A stretch of 33,464 nt of DNA from CADEDH01 sp047971245 (GTDB lineage Bacteria; Actinomycetota; Acidimicrobiia; Acidimicrobiales; SZUA-35): positions 1 to 33,464 of the forward strand of contig JBKDZN010000072.1 in the NCBI GenBank assembly GCA_047971245.1, read 5' to 3'. The notes beneath the pieces were generated by a model. The model made no database searches, was not told the DNA's origin, and worked only from the letters and a program-made list of their open reading frames with translations. Made by a program: the position numbers and the translations under genes. Position 1 is the stretch's first letter; every line of letters begins with the position of its first letter. Shown one piece after another: positions 1 to 6,771 of the stretch.

Positions 1-26
1 GGGCGGCAGCCGCGTCCGGTCCGGCC

Positions 27-1814
27 GTGAAGAGCACAGCCACGACGACCCGCAAGACCACCACCAAATCGGCCCCGGCCCCTGTCCGGGTGGCGCGCGC
101 CGCCCCCGCCCCATCGCGCGCCCCGGGGGGCGACCCCGACCTGGGGGCCGCCCCCGCCCCGGGCAACGGGGCGGGGACCTGGGCGGGTTCCGCCCCGGGG
201 GTGGCGCCCGACGCCGTATCCGGGCCGTCGTGGGCCAGCCCCCCGGCCCCGCCCGAAGCCGTACCGCCCGCACCCCCCGGCCCGCCTGCGGCGGACGGGC
301 CGGGCGGCGGAGCAGTCGATGAGCCATGGGCGCCGCCCGCGGGTTCCGACCGAGCGGCCTCGCCGGCCGCCGACGCCGCGCCACCCGCGCCCCCGGCCAC
401 CGACGGCGAACAATTCGACCCCGCCGCCTACGCCCCACCCGTGGTTCCCGGCGACGCCCCCGGCCCATCGGCGGACGCGGCGAATCCATACGAGAACCTC
501 CCCGCCCCCCCGGCGTCCACCCCACCGGACGGACCCGGGGCCTGGTCGCCGTCGACACAGACCGCACCGAACTTCGACCCCCCACCCGGCCAGGCGGGCA
601 ACTGGTCGGCGTCGCCCAGCCCGGCTCCGGGCGTCGGCGATCTGGCCGCCGCCACCGCCATTGGTGGAGACACCATCTCCCTGTCGATCGACGACGACGA
701 CTACACCTTCCTCCCGGGCACGGAGATCACCATCGGGCGCGACCCGAACTCCCTGGTCCGGCTCGGTGAGCGCCACACCCTGGTGTCCCGCAACCACCTG
801 CGCATCACCTACCACTCGGGATCGTGGTGGATCGAGGATCAATCCAGCAAGGGCACCTTCATCGACGGCAAGCGGATCACCAAGCCGTACAAGGCCGAGG
901 GCGCCTTCCTCATGTCGCTCGGCGACGACGACGCCGGCACCACCGTCAGGGTGGTCGCCCCCGGGGAGCACTCCCGACCCAAGCAGGGGCGGCTGGTCTG
1001 GTTCGCCCTGGCCGCCGTGGCCCTGATCGTGCTCGGTATCGCCGCCGTGCTGGCCGCATCGGCCCTGCGCGACACCGAAGACGAGGCCGCGTCCGCCGCC
1101 GACCTCAGCAACGCCAAACGCGCCACGGTGATGCTGATCACCGAAGAAGGCACGCTGGGCTCCGGGTTCTTCGTCACCGAAAACCTGATCGTCACTAACC
1201 AGCATGTGGCCGCGGCAGCCCCGGAGCTGCACGTGGCCGTCTCCCGCACCGCCGACGAACCGGCCCAGATCGAGTACCGGGCGACCCCACTGGCCCTCCA
1301 CCCGTACCTCGACATCGCCGTGCTCAAGGTGACCGCCGACGCCGACGGCAATCCGATCGAGGGCACCGACGACATCTCCGGAATCCCGATCGGGAACTCC
1401 AGCGAGCTGACCCTCGGCGACGACGTCTACAGCACGGGCTTCCCCGCCACCCTGTCCCTGATCACCAGTGACGACATGGGCGAACTCCAGCTACCGCCGG
1501 TCAGCACGACCCGCGGCGACGCAGCCAGCTTCAGCATCTGGCCCGGCTGCTCGAACCCCAATCAGGCCGATTTCATCCCGGTCGGTTCACCCCCGACCGT
1601 CACCTGCGCCCCCGACGGTGACGTCGATCGGGCGATCGTGATCACCACCTTCTCCAGCGGCCAGGGAGCATCGGGTTCCCCGGTGCTCCGGGGCGGAGAG
1701 GTCGTCGCCGTCGTCTTCTCCGGGCCACTCGACGAGGCCAACGCCGGCCGCAACATCGCCACGTCGGCCTTCTCGGACTGGCTGAGCCAGCTCATCGCTC
1801 AGGAAGGCGAGTGA
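27..1814 (+). CDS. FHA domain - transmembrane - trypsin-like serine protease (HtrA-like), possibly 5'-partial
   Basis: A GTG start gives 595 aa, but the frame stays open to the window edge, so the true start may lie upstream. Residues 1-210 are a Pro/Ala-rich low-complexity stretch. Residues about 213-310 form an FHA domain, with the I-G-R-D loop at 235-238 and an S-R-N-H motif after it; this fold binds phosphothreonine. One membrane helix spans about 323-347. The rest is a chymotrypsin-fold protease with a visible triad: H393 (T-N-Q-H-V), D429 (L-D-I-A-V-L) and S549 (G-A-S-G-S-P). Two Cys in the protease domain could form a disulfide. The inferred topology is FHA in the cytoplasm and protease outside, so phosphorylation inside could control proteolysis outside. 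A membrane Ser/Thr kinase gene follows 166 bp downstream, a possible partner. The substrate is unknown. Domain calls are secure; the coupling is inference. Confidence 0.9.
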   Translation: MKSTATTTRKTTTKSAPAPVRVARAAPAPSRAPGGDPDLGAAPAPGNGAGTWAGSAPGVAPDAVSGPSWASPPAPPEAVPPAPPGPPAADGPGGGAVDEPWAPPAGSDRAASPAADAAPPAPPATDGEQFDPAAYAPPVVPGDAPGPSADAANPYENLPAPPASTPPDGPGAWSPSTQTAPNFDPPPGQAGNWSASPSPAPGVGDLAAATAIGGDTISLSIDDDDYTFLPGTEITIGRDPNSLVRLGERHTLVSRNHLRITYHSGSWWIEDQSSKGTFIDGKRITKPYKAEGAFLMSLGDDDAGTTVRVVAPGEHSRPKQGRLVWFALAAVALIVLGIAAVLAASALRDTEDEAASAADLSNAKRATVMLITEEGTLGSGFFVTENLIVTNQHVAAAAPELHVAVSRTADEPAQIEYRATPLALHPYLDIAVLKVTADADGNPIEGTDDISGIPIGNSSELTLGDDVYSTGFPATLSLITSDDMGELQLPPVSTTRGDAASFSIWPGCSNPNQADFIPVGSPPTVTCAPDGDVDRAIVITTFSSGQGASGSPVLRGGEVVAVVFSGPLDEANAGRNIATSAFSDWLSQLIAQEGE

Positions 1815-1819
1815 GCGGC

Positions 1820-1851
1820 GGGACGGACGGCTCACCGGTGCCGCCCGTCCC
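1820..1851 (+). terminator. possible weak hairpin after the FHA-protease gene
   Basis: GGGACGG (1820-1826) pairs with CCGTCCC (1845-1851) around an 18-base loop, just past the stop codon. There is no T-run. It may be a terminator or simply GC-rich chance pairing. Confidence 0.25.
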
Positions 1852-1980
1852 CGGGCCGCCGTCACCATCGCGACCTCCATCACCAACCAGGTAACATCTC
1901 TCACAAGCTGCTTTGCTCATTCGCACTAGACTTACCCCTGGCCGCCGGAGGTCGGGACGCTCTAGTGGCAGGAGCAGCGG

Positions 1981-3840
1981 GTGGAAGCTACTGATCTGGG
2001 CATCAACGGACTGGTCGACATCGAACAGATCGGCCGCGGTGGTTCCTCGCGCGTGTACCGGGCTCGCCAACCCGAGTTCGACCGCCAGGTGGCGCTCAAG
2101 GTCCTGACCACCGGAGCCACCGCCGACGGGCTGGAACGGTTCGACCGTGAACGCAAGGCACTCGGCCGCCTCTCCCTCAATCCCGGTGTTGTCCCGGTCT
2201 ACTCCAGCGGCACCACGGACGGCGATGAACCCTACCTCGTGATGCCGTTCTACAAGGACGGCTCCCTGGCCGACCGGATGGCCGCCGGCCCGGTCCCCTG
2301 GACCGAGGCGGTCGACCTGATGGCCGGGGTGGCCCGGACCATCGCGGCCGCCCACCAGTCCAATGTGGTCCATCTCGACATCAAGCCGGCCAACGTCCTG
2401 CTCACCGCAGACGGCGCCACCCGGATCGCCGACTTCGGTATCGCCAAGGTCCTCCGACACACCGCGGAACAGGTGCTCTCCTCCGGCACCTCGTTCACGC
2501 CCGCCTACAGCGCCCCCGAGATCGTGCGGGGCCAAGCCGTCACCACCACCGCCGACGTCTACGGCCTGGGCGCCACCCTGTGGGCCCTGCTCGCCGGTCG
2601 GCCCCCGTTCCGGGTCGAGGACGGCGACAACTCGGTACTGGCCGTCACCGGGCGGGTCATCCACTCCCCCGTCGGCGACCTCCGGCACCTCGTCCCGTCC
2701 GAGATCTGCGACGTCGTCGAGCAGGCCATGGCCAAGGACCCCTCCGATCGTTTCCCCACGGCGAGCGCCTTCGCCCGGGCCCTCAGCGAAGCCCGTCGCC
2801 GGGCCGAACGCCACCCGGCCGGCCCACCGAACCGTCTCGTCCCCCAACCCCCGAGCCTGCAGCTCGCCGACGGCCTCGACGCCGGCCTGCTCAACCCGAC
2901 CGTGGACCTCGGCCCGGCCCTCACCGCCCCCGGACCCGCCGACCCGCCTGGACCCACCGACCCCCCGACGGGACCGGCCGACCCACCGCTCCCGGCCGAC
3001 GGCACCGGCCCGGCCTGCGGGTCCACCGACGACGAGGCCGGCTTGGTTGGTCGCGGCGATCGCCGCCGCGACCCCATGGCGTTGCCGCCCCTGTCCTCCC
3101 ACCCGGCCGCCAACCCGGTCGGTCATGAACCGGCGCCGGCGCTCGGCCACCGCCCGATCAGCGCGTTGGAGCAGCGGTCGTCGAGTCGGATCGATCGCCA
3201 CCTCGACGCGGTCCGGCGGTTGGCCGATCGCACCCCCGATCGGCACCTCGTCGCCGCCGTGCTGGCGGTGGCCGCCGTGACCATCGGCACCCTCGGTCTG
3301 GTGGCCCGGTCGGGAAGTGGGGCCGCCGGCGAGGTGTCGGATCTCCGATCCACGACGTCGGCACCGGCGAGCACCACATCGGATCAGCGCCCCGGTTCGA
3401 GCTCCGCCACCGTCGCCACCACGGGCAGCACCGCAGAAGCCACGGTCACGGTCGAGTCGGCCGACCCCGCCGGCACCGCTCCCGCCACCGCTCCCGCCAC
3501 CACGCCCGGTGCCACCCGGCGGCCGGCGTCGCGTCCGACGGCCACCCCTCCCGCCACCACCCGATCGGTCCGGTCCTCGGACACCACGGCCCCTCCCACC
3601 GATCCCCCCACCACCCCAACCTCGAGTGCGGCACCCACCACCGCCGAAAACAGCACCATGCCGTCCACCCCCACACCGGCGGCGGCCGCCCCCTCGTCCA
3701 CCGTCCCGTCGACGAACCGCCCGCCGCGCATCCCGGCCCCGAACCCGCCGCCGACGTCGACAGCGAGCACCACCGCCCCAACGGTAACCCCACCGGCGAG
3801 CTCGGCCCCGCCCTCATCATCCCCGCCACCCGCCGACTAG
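1981..3840 (+). CDS. membrane Ser/Thr protein kinase (PknB-like, non-RD)
   Basis: The GTG start is fixed by an AGGAG six bases upstream (1970-1974); the protein is 619 aa. Residues about 10-275 are a Hanks-type kinase domain: Gly-rich loop G18-R-G-G-S, ATP-binding K40 (V-A-L-K), catalytic loop H131-L-D133-I-K-P-A-N138, D151-F-G and A-P-E180. The catalytic set is complete, so it should be active. The HRD arginine is Leu, making it a non-RD kinase. A Pro-rich linker follows, then one membrane helix (about 422-443) and an extracytoplasmic Ser/Thr/Pro-rich tail of about 175 aa with no PASTA or other sensor domain that I recognise. It follows the FHA-protease gene and has a degenerate paralogue at 14154-16187. 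It probably phosphorylates cytoplasmic proteins, perhaps the local FHA partners (inference). Confidence 0.93.
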   Translation: MEATDLGINGLVDIEQIGRGGSSRVYRARQPEFDRQVALKVLTTGATADGLERFDRERKALGRLSLNPGVVPVYSSGTTDGDEPYLVMPFYKDGSLADRMAAGPVPWTEAVDLMAGVARTIAAAHQSNVVHLDIKPANVLLTADGATRIADFGIAKVLRHTAEQVLSSGTSFTPAYSAPEIVRGQAVTTTADVYGLGATLWALLAGRPPFRVEDGDNSVLAVTGRVIHSPVGDLRHLVPSEICDVVEQAMAKDPSDRFPTASAFARALSEARRRAERHPAGPPNRLVPQPPSLQLADGLDAGLLNPTVDLGPALTAPGPADPPGPTDPPTGPADPPLPADGTGPACGSTDDEAGLVGRGDRRRDPMALPPLSSHPAANPVGHEPAPALGHRPISALEQRSSSRIDRHLDAVRRLADRTPDRHLVAAVLAVAAVTIGTLGLVARSGSGAAGEVSDLRSTTSAPASTTSDQRPGSSSATVATTGSTAEATVTVESADPAGTAPATAPATTPGATRRPASRPTATPPATTRSVRSSDTTAPPTDPPTTPTSSAAPTTAENSTMPSTPTPAAAAPSSTVPSTNRPPRIPAPNPPPTSTASTTAPTVTPPASSAPPSSSPPPAD

Positions 3841-4000
3841 GGCGAACCGGCGGCGTCGGCCCACGAACCAGCCGGTGTGGTCGTCGGCCCCTCTCGATGC
3901 CCACACCCGGCCCGCCGGGGTTGAGCGGCCGAATCAGCGGCGTTCGGAGTACCCCGAATTCGGATCAGGCCGAAGAGGTTTATACACCAATACCAGCGTC

Positions 4001-4014
4001 ATGTCACGTGACAT
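4001..4014. promoter_or_regulatory. 14-bp perfect palindrome, operator candidate
   Basis: ATGTCACGTGACAT is perfectly self-complementary, in an unusually AT-rich patch 112 bp upstream of the gene at 4126. A second palindrome, CCGAATTCGG, lies at 3954-3963, and a TATACA lies between them at 3981-3986. The arrangement resembles a promoter with a repressor site. The binding protein is unknown. The rest of the 3841-4125 gap shows nothing coding. Confidence 0.35.
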
Positions 4015-4074
4015 TCCCGTAGTGATTGGTTGGCCGTTGAGTTGAGTCCCCACTGGGCCACCCCACGCCGGAAG

Positions 4075-4080
4075 TACAGT
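4075..4080 (+). promoter_or_regulatory. candidate -10 element (TACAGT) upstream of the gene at 4126
   Basis: TACAGT fits the TANNNT -10 pattern of actinobacterial housekeeping promoters. It would give a 5' leader of about 40 bases. I see no convincing -35. The same hexamer occurs upstream of the amidase at 7559-7564. Confidence 0.3.
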
Positions 4081-4125
4081 GCAAACCGGTTGTGGGCTAC
4101 AACACGAAAGCGGGGAAGCGAACGT

Positions 4126-4701
4126 ATGGTGAGCGAATCAGGAACGGCCGTCGACTACTGCGAGCATGACGAGCTTCGGGCCGCGTGCCTCGAGTGCCTT
4201 GCCATGCCCAAGAAGGTGAAGCCCCAGCCGACGGCCGCTCCGCGGGCAACGAAGAACCCCAGCAACGAGTTCGACAAGGTCTCTCCCCTCGCCGGCGGCT
4301 TCGACATGTCGCTCCCGGTGAGCGCGGTCGGCCCGCTGCTCGGCAGCGACTGGTTGCCGGCCCACGCCTTTCCTCACTATCTCCGCCGGTCGGGGTGGGT
4401 CTACCTCCGCACCGACGGCTTCCTGTCGGCCCGGGTCAAGGCCTCCAAGGTCGTGTGGCTCCCGGAGCGCAAGGTGGCCACCGAGGACGCCTACGAAGAC
4501 CTCGGTGCCGGCATGGCCATCCAGGTCGACCCCCGCTCGTGGGACGATGAGATCAACGTCGGCCTCGGCTCACTGGCCGACAGCCAACGTCACGGCTACC
4601 GCTACCTCATGACCCACGAGGACGGGAGCGTCACCCACTACCGTGGCGGCCGCCCCCTGAACGACGACGGCGGCTACGCCGACGGTATCGAACTGGACTG
4701 A
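4126..4701 (+). CDS. protein of unknown function with an N-terminal CxH/CxxC Cys-His motif
   Basis: I do not recognise this 191-aa protein. The frame is open upstream, but the ATG at 4126 is preceded by a purine-rich GGGGAAG about nine bases away, so I chose it over the upstream GTG at 4030. Residues about 9-22 read Y-C-E-H-D-E-L-R-A-A-C-L-E-C, a Cys/His spacing that could bind one zinc. A Lys/Pro-rich linker follows (about 25-45). The C-terminal ~140 residues are a folded-looking domain rich in Trp and Tyr, with a possible beta-strand pattern (W-V-Y-L-R-T-D-G-F-L) and an acidic end. No signal peptide or membrane helix is seen. It converges with the minus-strand oxidoreductase gene, separated by a hairpin. 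Confidence 0.75.
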   Translation: MVSESGTAVDYCEHDELRAACLECLAMPKKVKPQPTAAPRATKNPSNEFDKVSPLAGGFDMSLPVSAVGPLLGSDWLPAHAFPHYLRRSGWVYLRTDGFLSARVKASKVVWLPERKVATEDAYEDLGAGMAIQVDPRSWDDEINVGLGSLADSQRHGYRYLMTHEDGSVTHYRGGRPLNDDGGYADGIELD

Positions 4702-4715
4702 GCCGTCCCGGCTGC

Positions 4716-4739
4716 GGCCCTCCGCCGGATCGGAGGGCC
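4716..4739 (+). terminator. hairpin terminator after the gene at 4126-4701
   Basis: GGCCCTCCG (4716-4724) and CGGAGGGCC (4731-4739) form a perfect 9-bp stem with a six-base loop, 15 bases after the stop. There is no T-tract, which is common for actinobacterial terminators. Confidence 0.6.
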
Positions 4740-4774
4740 CACAACCCACCATGACGTGAGGCCGACCGGACGGC

Positions 4775-4810
4775 CTGATCGGACCACCGGCCGGCCGCGG
4801 CCCCGATCAG
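4775..4810 (-). terminator. hairpin at the 3' end of the Rv2466c-like gene
   Basis: CTGATCGG (4775-4782) pairs with CCGATCAG (4803-4810), giving an 8-bp stem that overlaps the minus-strand stop codon. The 20-base loop contains the palindrome CCGGCCGG. A further 6-bp hairpin, AGGCCG/CGGCCT, lies at 4759-4776. Together they are a plausible terminator for the minus-strand gene. Confidence 0.4.
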
Positions 4811-5421
4811 GGGCGTTCGCCGAACTCCGGACGTTCGGTGCGGGTCCGCTTGACCTCCCAGAAACCGGGCACGGTGGCCATGGCCACGAACCCGTCCCAC
4901 AGTTGGAGGGAACGGTCCGTGGGTGGCACCCGGGTGATGACCGGCCCGAAGAGTCCGACCCGGTTCCCGTCCTCATCGTCGAAACCGATCAGCGGTGTGC
5001 CGACATCGTCGCCGGCCAGGGCGAGGCCGCGGTCCATCCGCTCCCGGATGTCGGCGTCCCACCGCTCGTCGTCGAACGCGGCCGCCAGGTCACGATCGAG
5101 ACCGACCGCGGCGAGTGCATCGCCCGGATCGAACGAACGATCCTCGTCGTAGTGGATGCGACGGCCGTACTCCCAGTAGAGCGGCTGCACCACCTCCTCG
5201 CCCGCCGCGGCCCGCGCCGCTTCCATCACGCGCAGCAGCCGATGGGTGAACCAGGTTGCCTCGTAGTACGGGCTCTCGGGTTCCGGCTCGTTCTTGAAGA
5301 ACAGGCTGATCGGCTGCCACGTGATCCGCAGATCACGCTTCGGTGCCACCTCGTCGACGACCCAACGGGCCGTCACCCAGCACCACGGTCAAATGGGATC
5401 AATCCAATAATCCAGTTCCAT
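4807..5421 (-). CDS. predicted selenoprotein: Rv2466c-like (DsbA-fold) thiol/selenol oxidoreductase, UGA = Sec11
   Basis: Reading from the ATG at 5421 gives M-E-L-D-Y-W-I-D-P-I, then TGA (5391-5389), then P-W-C-W-V-T-A-R-W and 204 codons in all; mycobacterial Rv2466c is about 207 aa. The family reads F-D-P-L-C-P-W-C-W here, so the TGA replaces exactly the first, nucleophilic Cys of CPWC. The resolving Cys14 is kept. Family hallmarks follow to the end: R-R-I-H about residue 79, E/D-D-V-G-T-P, G-L-F-G-P-V and K-R-T-R-T-E-R-P near the C-terminus. Rv2466c is a mycothiol-dependent reductase active on nitro compounds; a selenol should be a stronger nucleophile. A SECIS-like hairpin follows the TGA. 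Without recoding, a caller would start at the GTG at 5376 and lose the active site. The alternatives are a sequencing error or a nonsense mutation, but the rest of the frame is intact and conserved. Family call secure; Sec call strong inference. Confidence 0.88.
5355..5375 (-). promoter_or_regulatory. candidate bacterial SECIS hairpin
   Basis: On the minus strand, TGACGGCCC (5375-5367) pairs with GGGTCGTCG (5363-5355), nine pairs including two G-U, closed by a GUU loop (5366-5364). Counting the U of UGA as 1, the stem covers 17-37 and the loop 26-28. Bacterial SECIS elements lie within the coding region just after the UGA, with the apical loop roughly 16-37 bases downstream and G (often GU) in the loop for SelB contact. 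All of that holds here. Confidence 0.7.
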
Positions 5422-5427
5422 GGATTC

Positions 5428-5433
5428 ACCATA
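5428..5433 (-). promoter_or_regulatory. -10 element of a probable leaderless promoter (TATGGT)
   Basis: On the minus strand TATGGT is followed by six bases and then the ATG at 5421. This TANNNT-N6-7-start pattern is typical of leaderless actinobacterial transcripts. The overlapping GGTGA could instead act as a ribosome binding site. Confidence 0.5.
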
Positions 5434-5538
5434 GGACCTGCGCCGCTGGGTGCAGGTCATCGGCTGAGCCCCACTGATCGACCATGGCCTTGCCGCTCGG
5501 GCTGGAACCGGCTCCGACGCTGGGGTACACCGTTGGCC

Positions 5539-6771
5539 ATGAGCTACGACTCCGACGGAGCCGAACCACCGATCCTGGCCGACGACATCGTCCTCGACTT
5601 CACCCAGTACCTAGCCGGACCGACCGTCACCCGTCTCATGGCCGAGCTCGGCGCCCGGGTCATCAAGATCGAGCAACCTCCCTACGGGGATCCGATGCGG
5701 GCCCAGGGGCCGCGGCGAAACCGGCGGTCCGGCTCCTTCATCCAGCAGAACCGGGGCAAGGAGAGTGTCTGCGTCGACCTCTCGACACCGGAGGGTGTCG
5801 ACCTGGTCACCCGGCTGGCCGAGCAGTGCTCGGTCGTGGTCGAGACCTTCACCCCGGGGGTGATGGCCGGCAAGGGCCTCGGCTACGACGTCCTCCGCGC
5901 TGTCAACCCCGCCCTGATCATGGTTTCGGTGTCGGGGTTCGGCCAGACCGGACCCATGACCGACCGACCGTGTTTCGACTTCATCGCCCAGGCGTTCTCG
6001 GGCATCATGCACCTGACCGGTGAGCCCGACGGGCCGCCGCTGTTCGTGGGCGCCGGCCTGGGTGATGTGAATGCCGGTGTGCACGGGTTCGCCGCGGTGG
6101 GTTATGCCCTCTACCGCCGTGACCGGACCGGGGCCGGCTGCCATATCGACGTGTCCATGGTCGACGCTCTGTTCCATTTCCAGGAGCAGGCGGTCCAGGC
6201 CTCGTCGATCACCGACGGCGAGTTCGTGCCTATGCGTCAGGGCCGCCATTATCAGCCGGTGTCACCAGCCGGTACCTTCGAGGGGCCCGAGGGTTGGATC
6301 GTGATGTTGTGCTCGGTCAATCAGATCGGCAACCTGTGGACGGCGCTGGGCCGCCCGGAACTGGCCGACGACCCCCGCTTCGCCACCAACGAGCGCCGGA
6401 TCGAACACCGTGACGAGCTCACCACGATCATCGAGCGCTGGATGGCCGGTTTCGAACACGACGCCGATGTGATCGCCACGCTGGAGGCGCACCGGGTCCC
6501 GTGCGGTCCGGTGCTGGACCCGGCGGCCGCGGTCGATCATCCCTATTTCACCGAGCGGGGCACCGTGCGCACCATCGACGACCCGATCGCGGGTACCTTC
6601 GCCGTACCCGGCTTCCCGATCCGCTACAGCGAACCGGCGCTCCGGTCGGCGCTGACGGCGCCCACGATGGGACAGCACAACGAGGACGTGCTCGGCACCA
6701 TGCTCGGCCTGTCCCGCGACGCGATCGACGATCTGACCAGCCGGGGTGTGCTGGGCGCCAAAGACCGGTGA
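5539..6771 (+). CDS. CaiB/BaiF family (class III) CoA-transferase
   Basis: 410 aa, moving CoA from one acyl-CoA to another carboxylic acid via an aspartyl-CoA intermediate; the substrate is not evident. The N-terminus shows the family pattern I-V-L-D-F-T-Q-Y-L-A-G-P with M-A-E-L-G-A-R-V-I-K-I-E about residues 35-46, then N-R-G-K-E-S-V. The probable catalytic Asp is D176 in G-D-V-N-A-G-V-H. Length is normal for the family (about 390-430). The frame is open for another 783 bases upstream, but that stretch is antisense to the Rv2466c-like gene and homology begins just after the ATG at 5539. The stop overlaps the next gene's start (GTGA), so the FHA-HTH regulator is translationally coupled. It is divergent from the selenoprotein gene, with 117 bp between them. 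Confidence 0.93.
   Translation: MSYDSDGAEPPILADDIVLDFTQYLAGPTVTRLMAELGARVIKIEQPPYGDPMRAQGPRRNRRSGSFIQQNRGKESVCVDLSTPEGVDLVTRLAEQCSVVVETFTPGVMAGKGLGYDVLRAVNPALIMVSVSGFGQTGPMTDRPCFDFIAQAFSGIMHLTGEPDGPPLFVGAGLGDVNAGVHGFAAVGYALYRRDRTGAGCHIDVSMVDALFHFQEQAVQASSITDGEFVPMRQGRHYQPVSPAGTFEGPEGWIVMLCSVNQIGNLWTALGRPELADDPRFATNERRIEHRDELTTIIERWMAGFEHDADVIATLEAHRVPCGPVLDPAAAVDHPYFTERGTVRTIDDPIAGTFAVPGFPIRYSEPALRSALTAPTMGQHNEDVLGTMLGLSRDAIDDLTSRGVLGAKDR

Noticed and set aside
1792..3246. A 484-codon minus-strand open frame
   Set aside because: It is antisense to the complete Ser/Thr kinase, has shadow-like composition and no recognisable domain.
4807..5376. The Rv2466c-like gene as a 189-codon protein starting at the GTG at 5376
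   Set aside because: This start is residue 16 of the conserved protein and removes the active site. The upstream frame through the TGA matches the family residue by residue.
5389..5391. The TGA as a simple nonsense mutation or pseudogene
   Set aside because: Not excluded, but less likely: the only lesion is a TGA at the one redox Cys where Sec is expected, the downstream frame is intact, a SECIS-like hairpin follows and upstream signals are present.
4756..5538. A 261-codon upstream extension of the CoA-transferase frame
   Set aside because: It is exactly antisense to the Rv2466c-like gene, and CoA-transferase homology starts just after the ATG at 5539.
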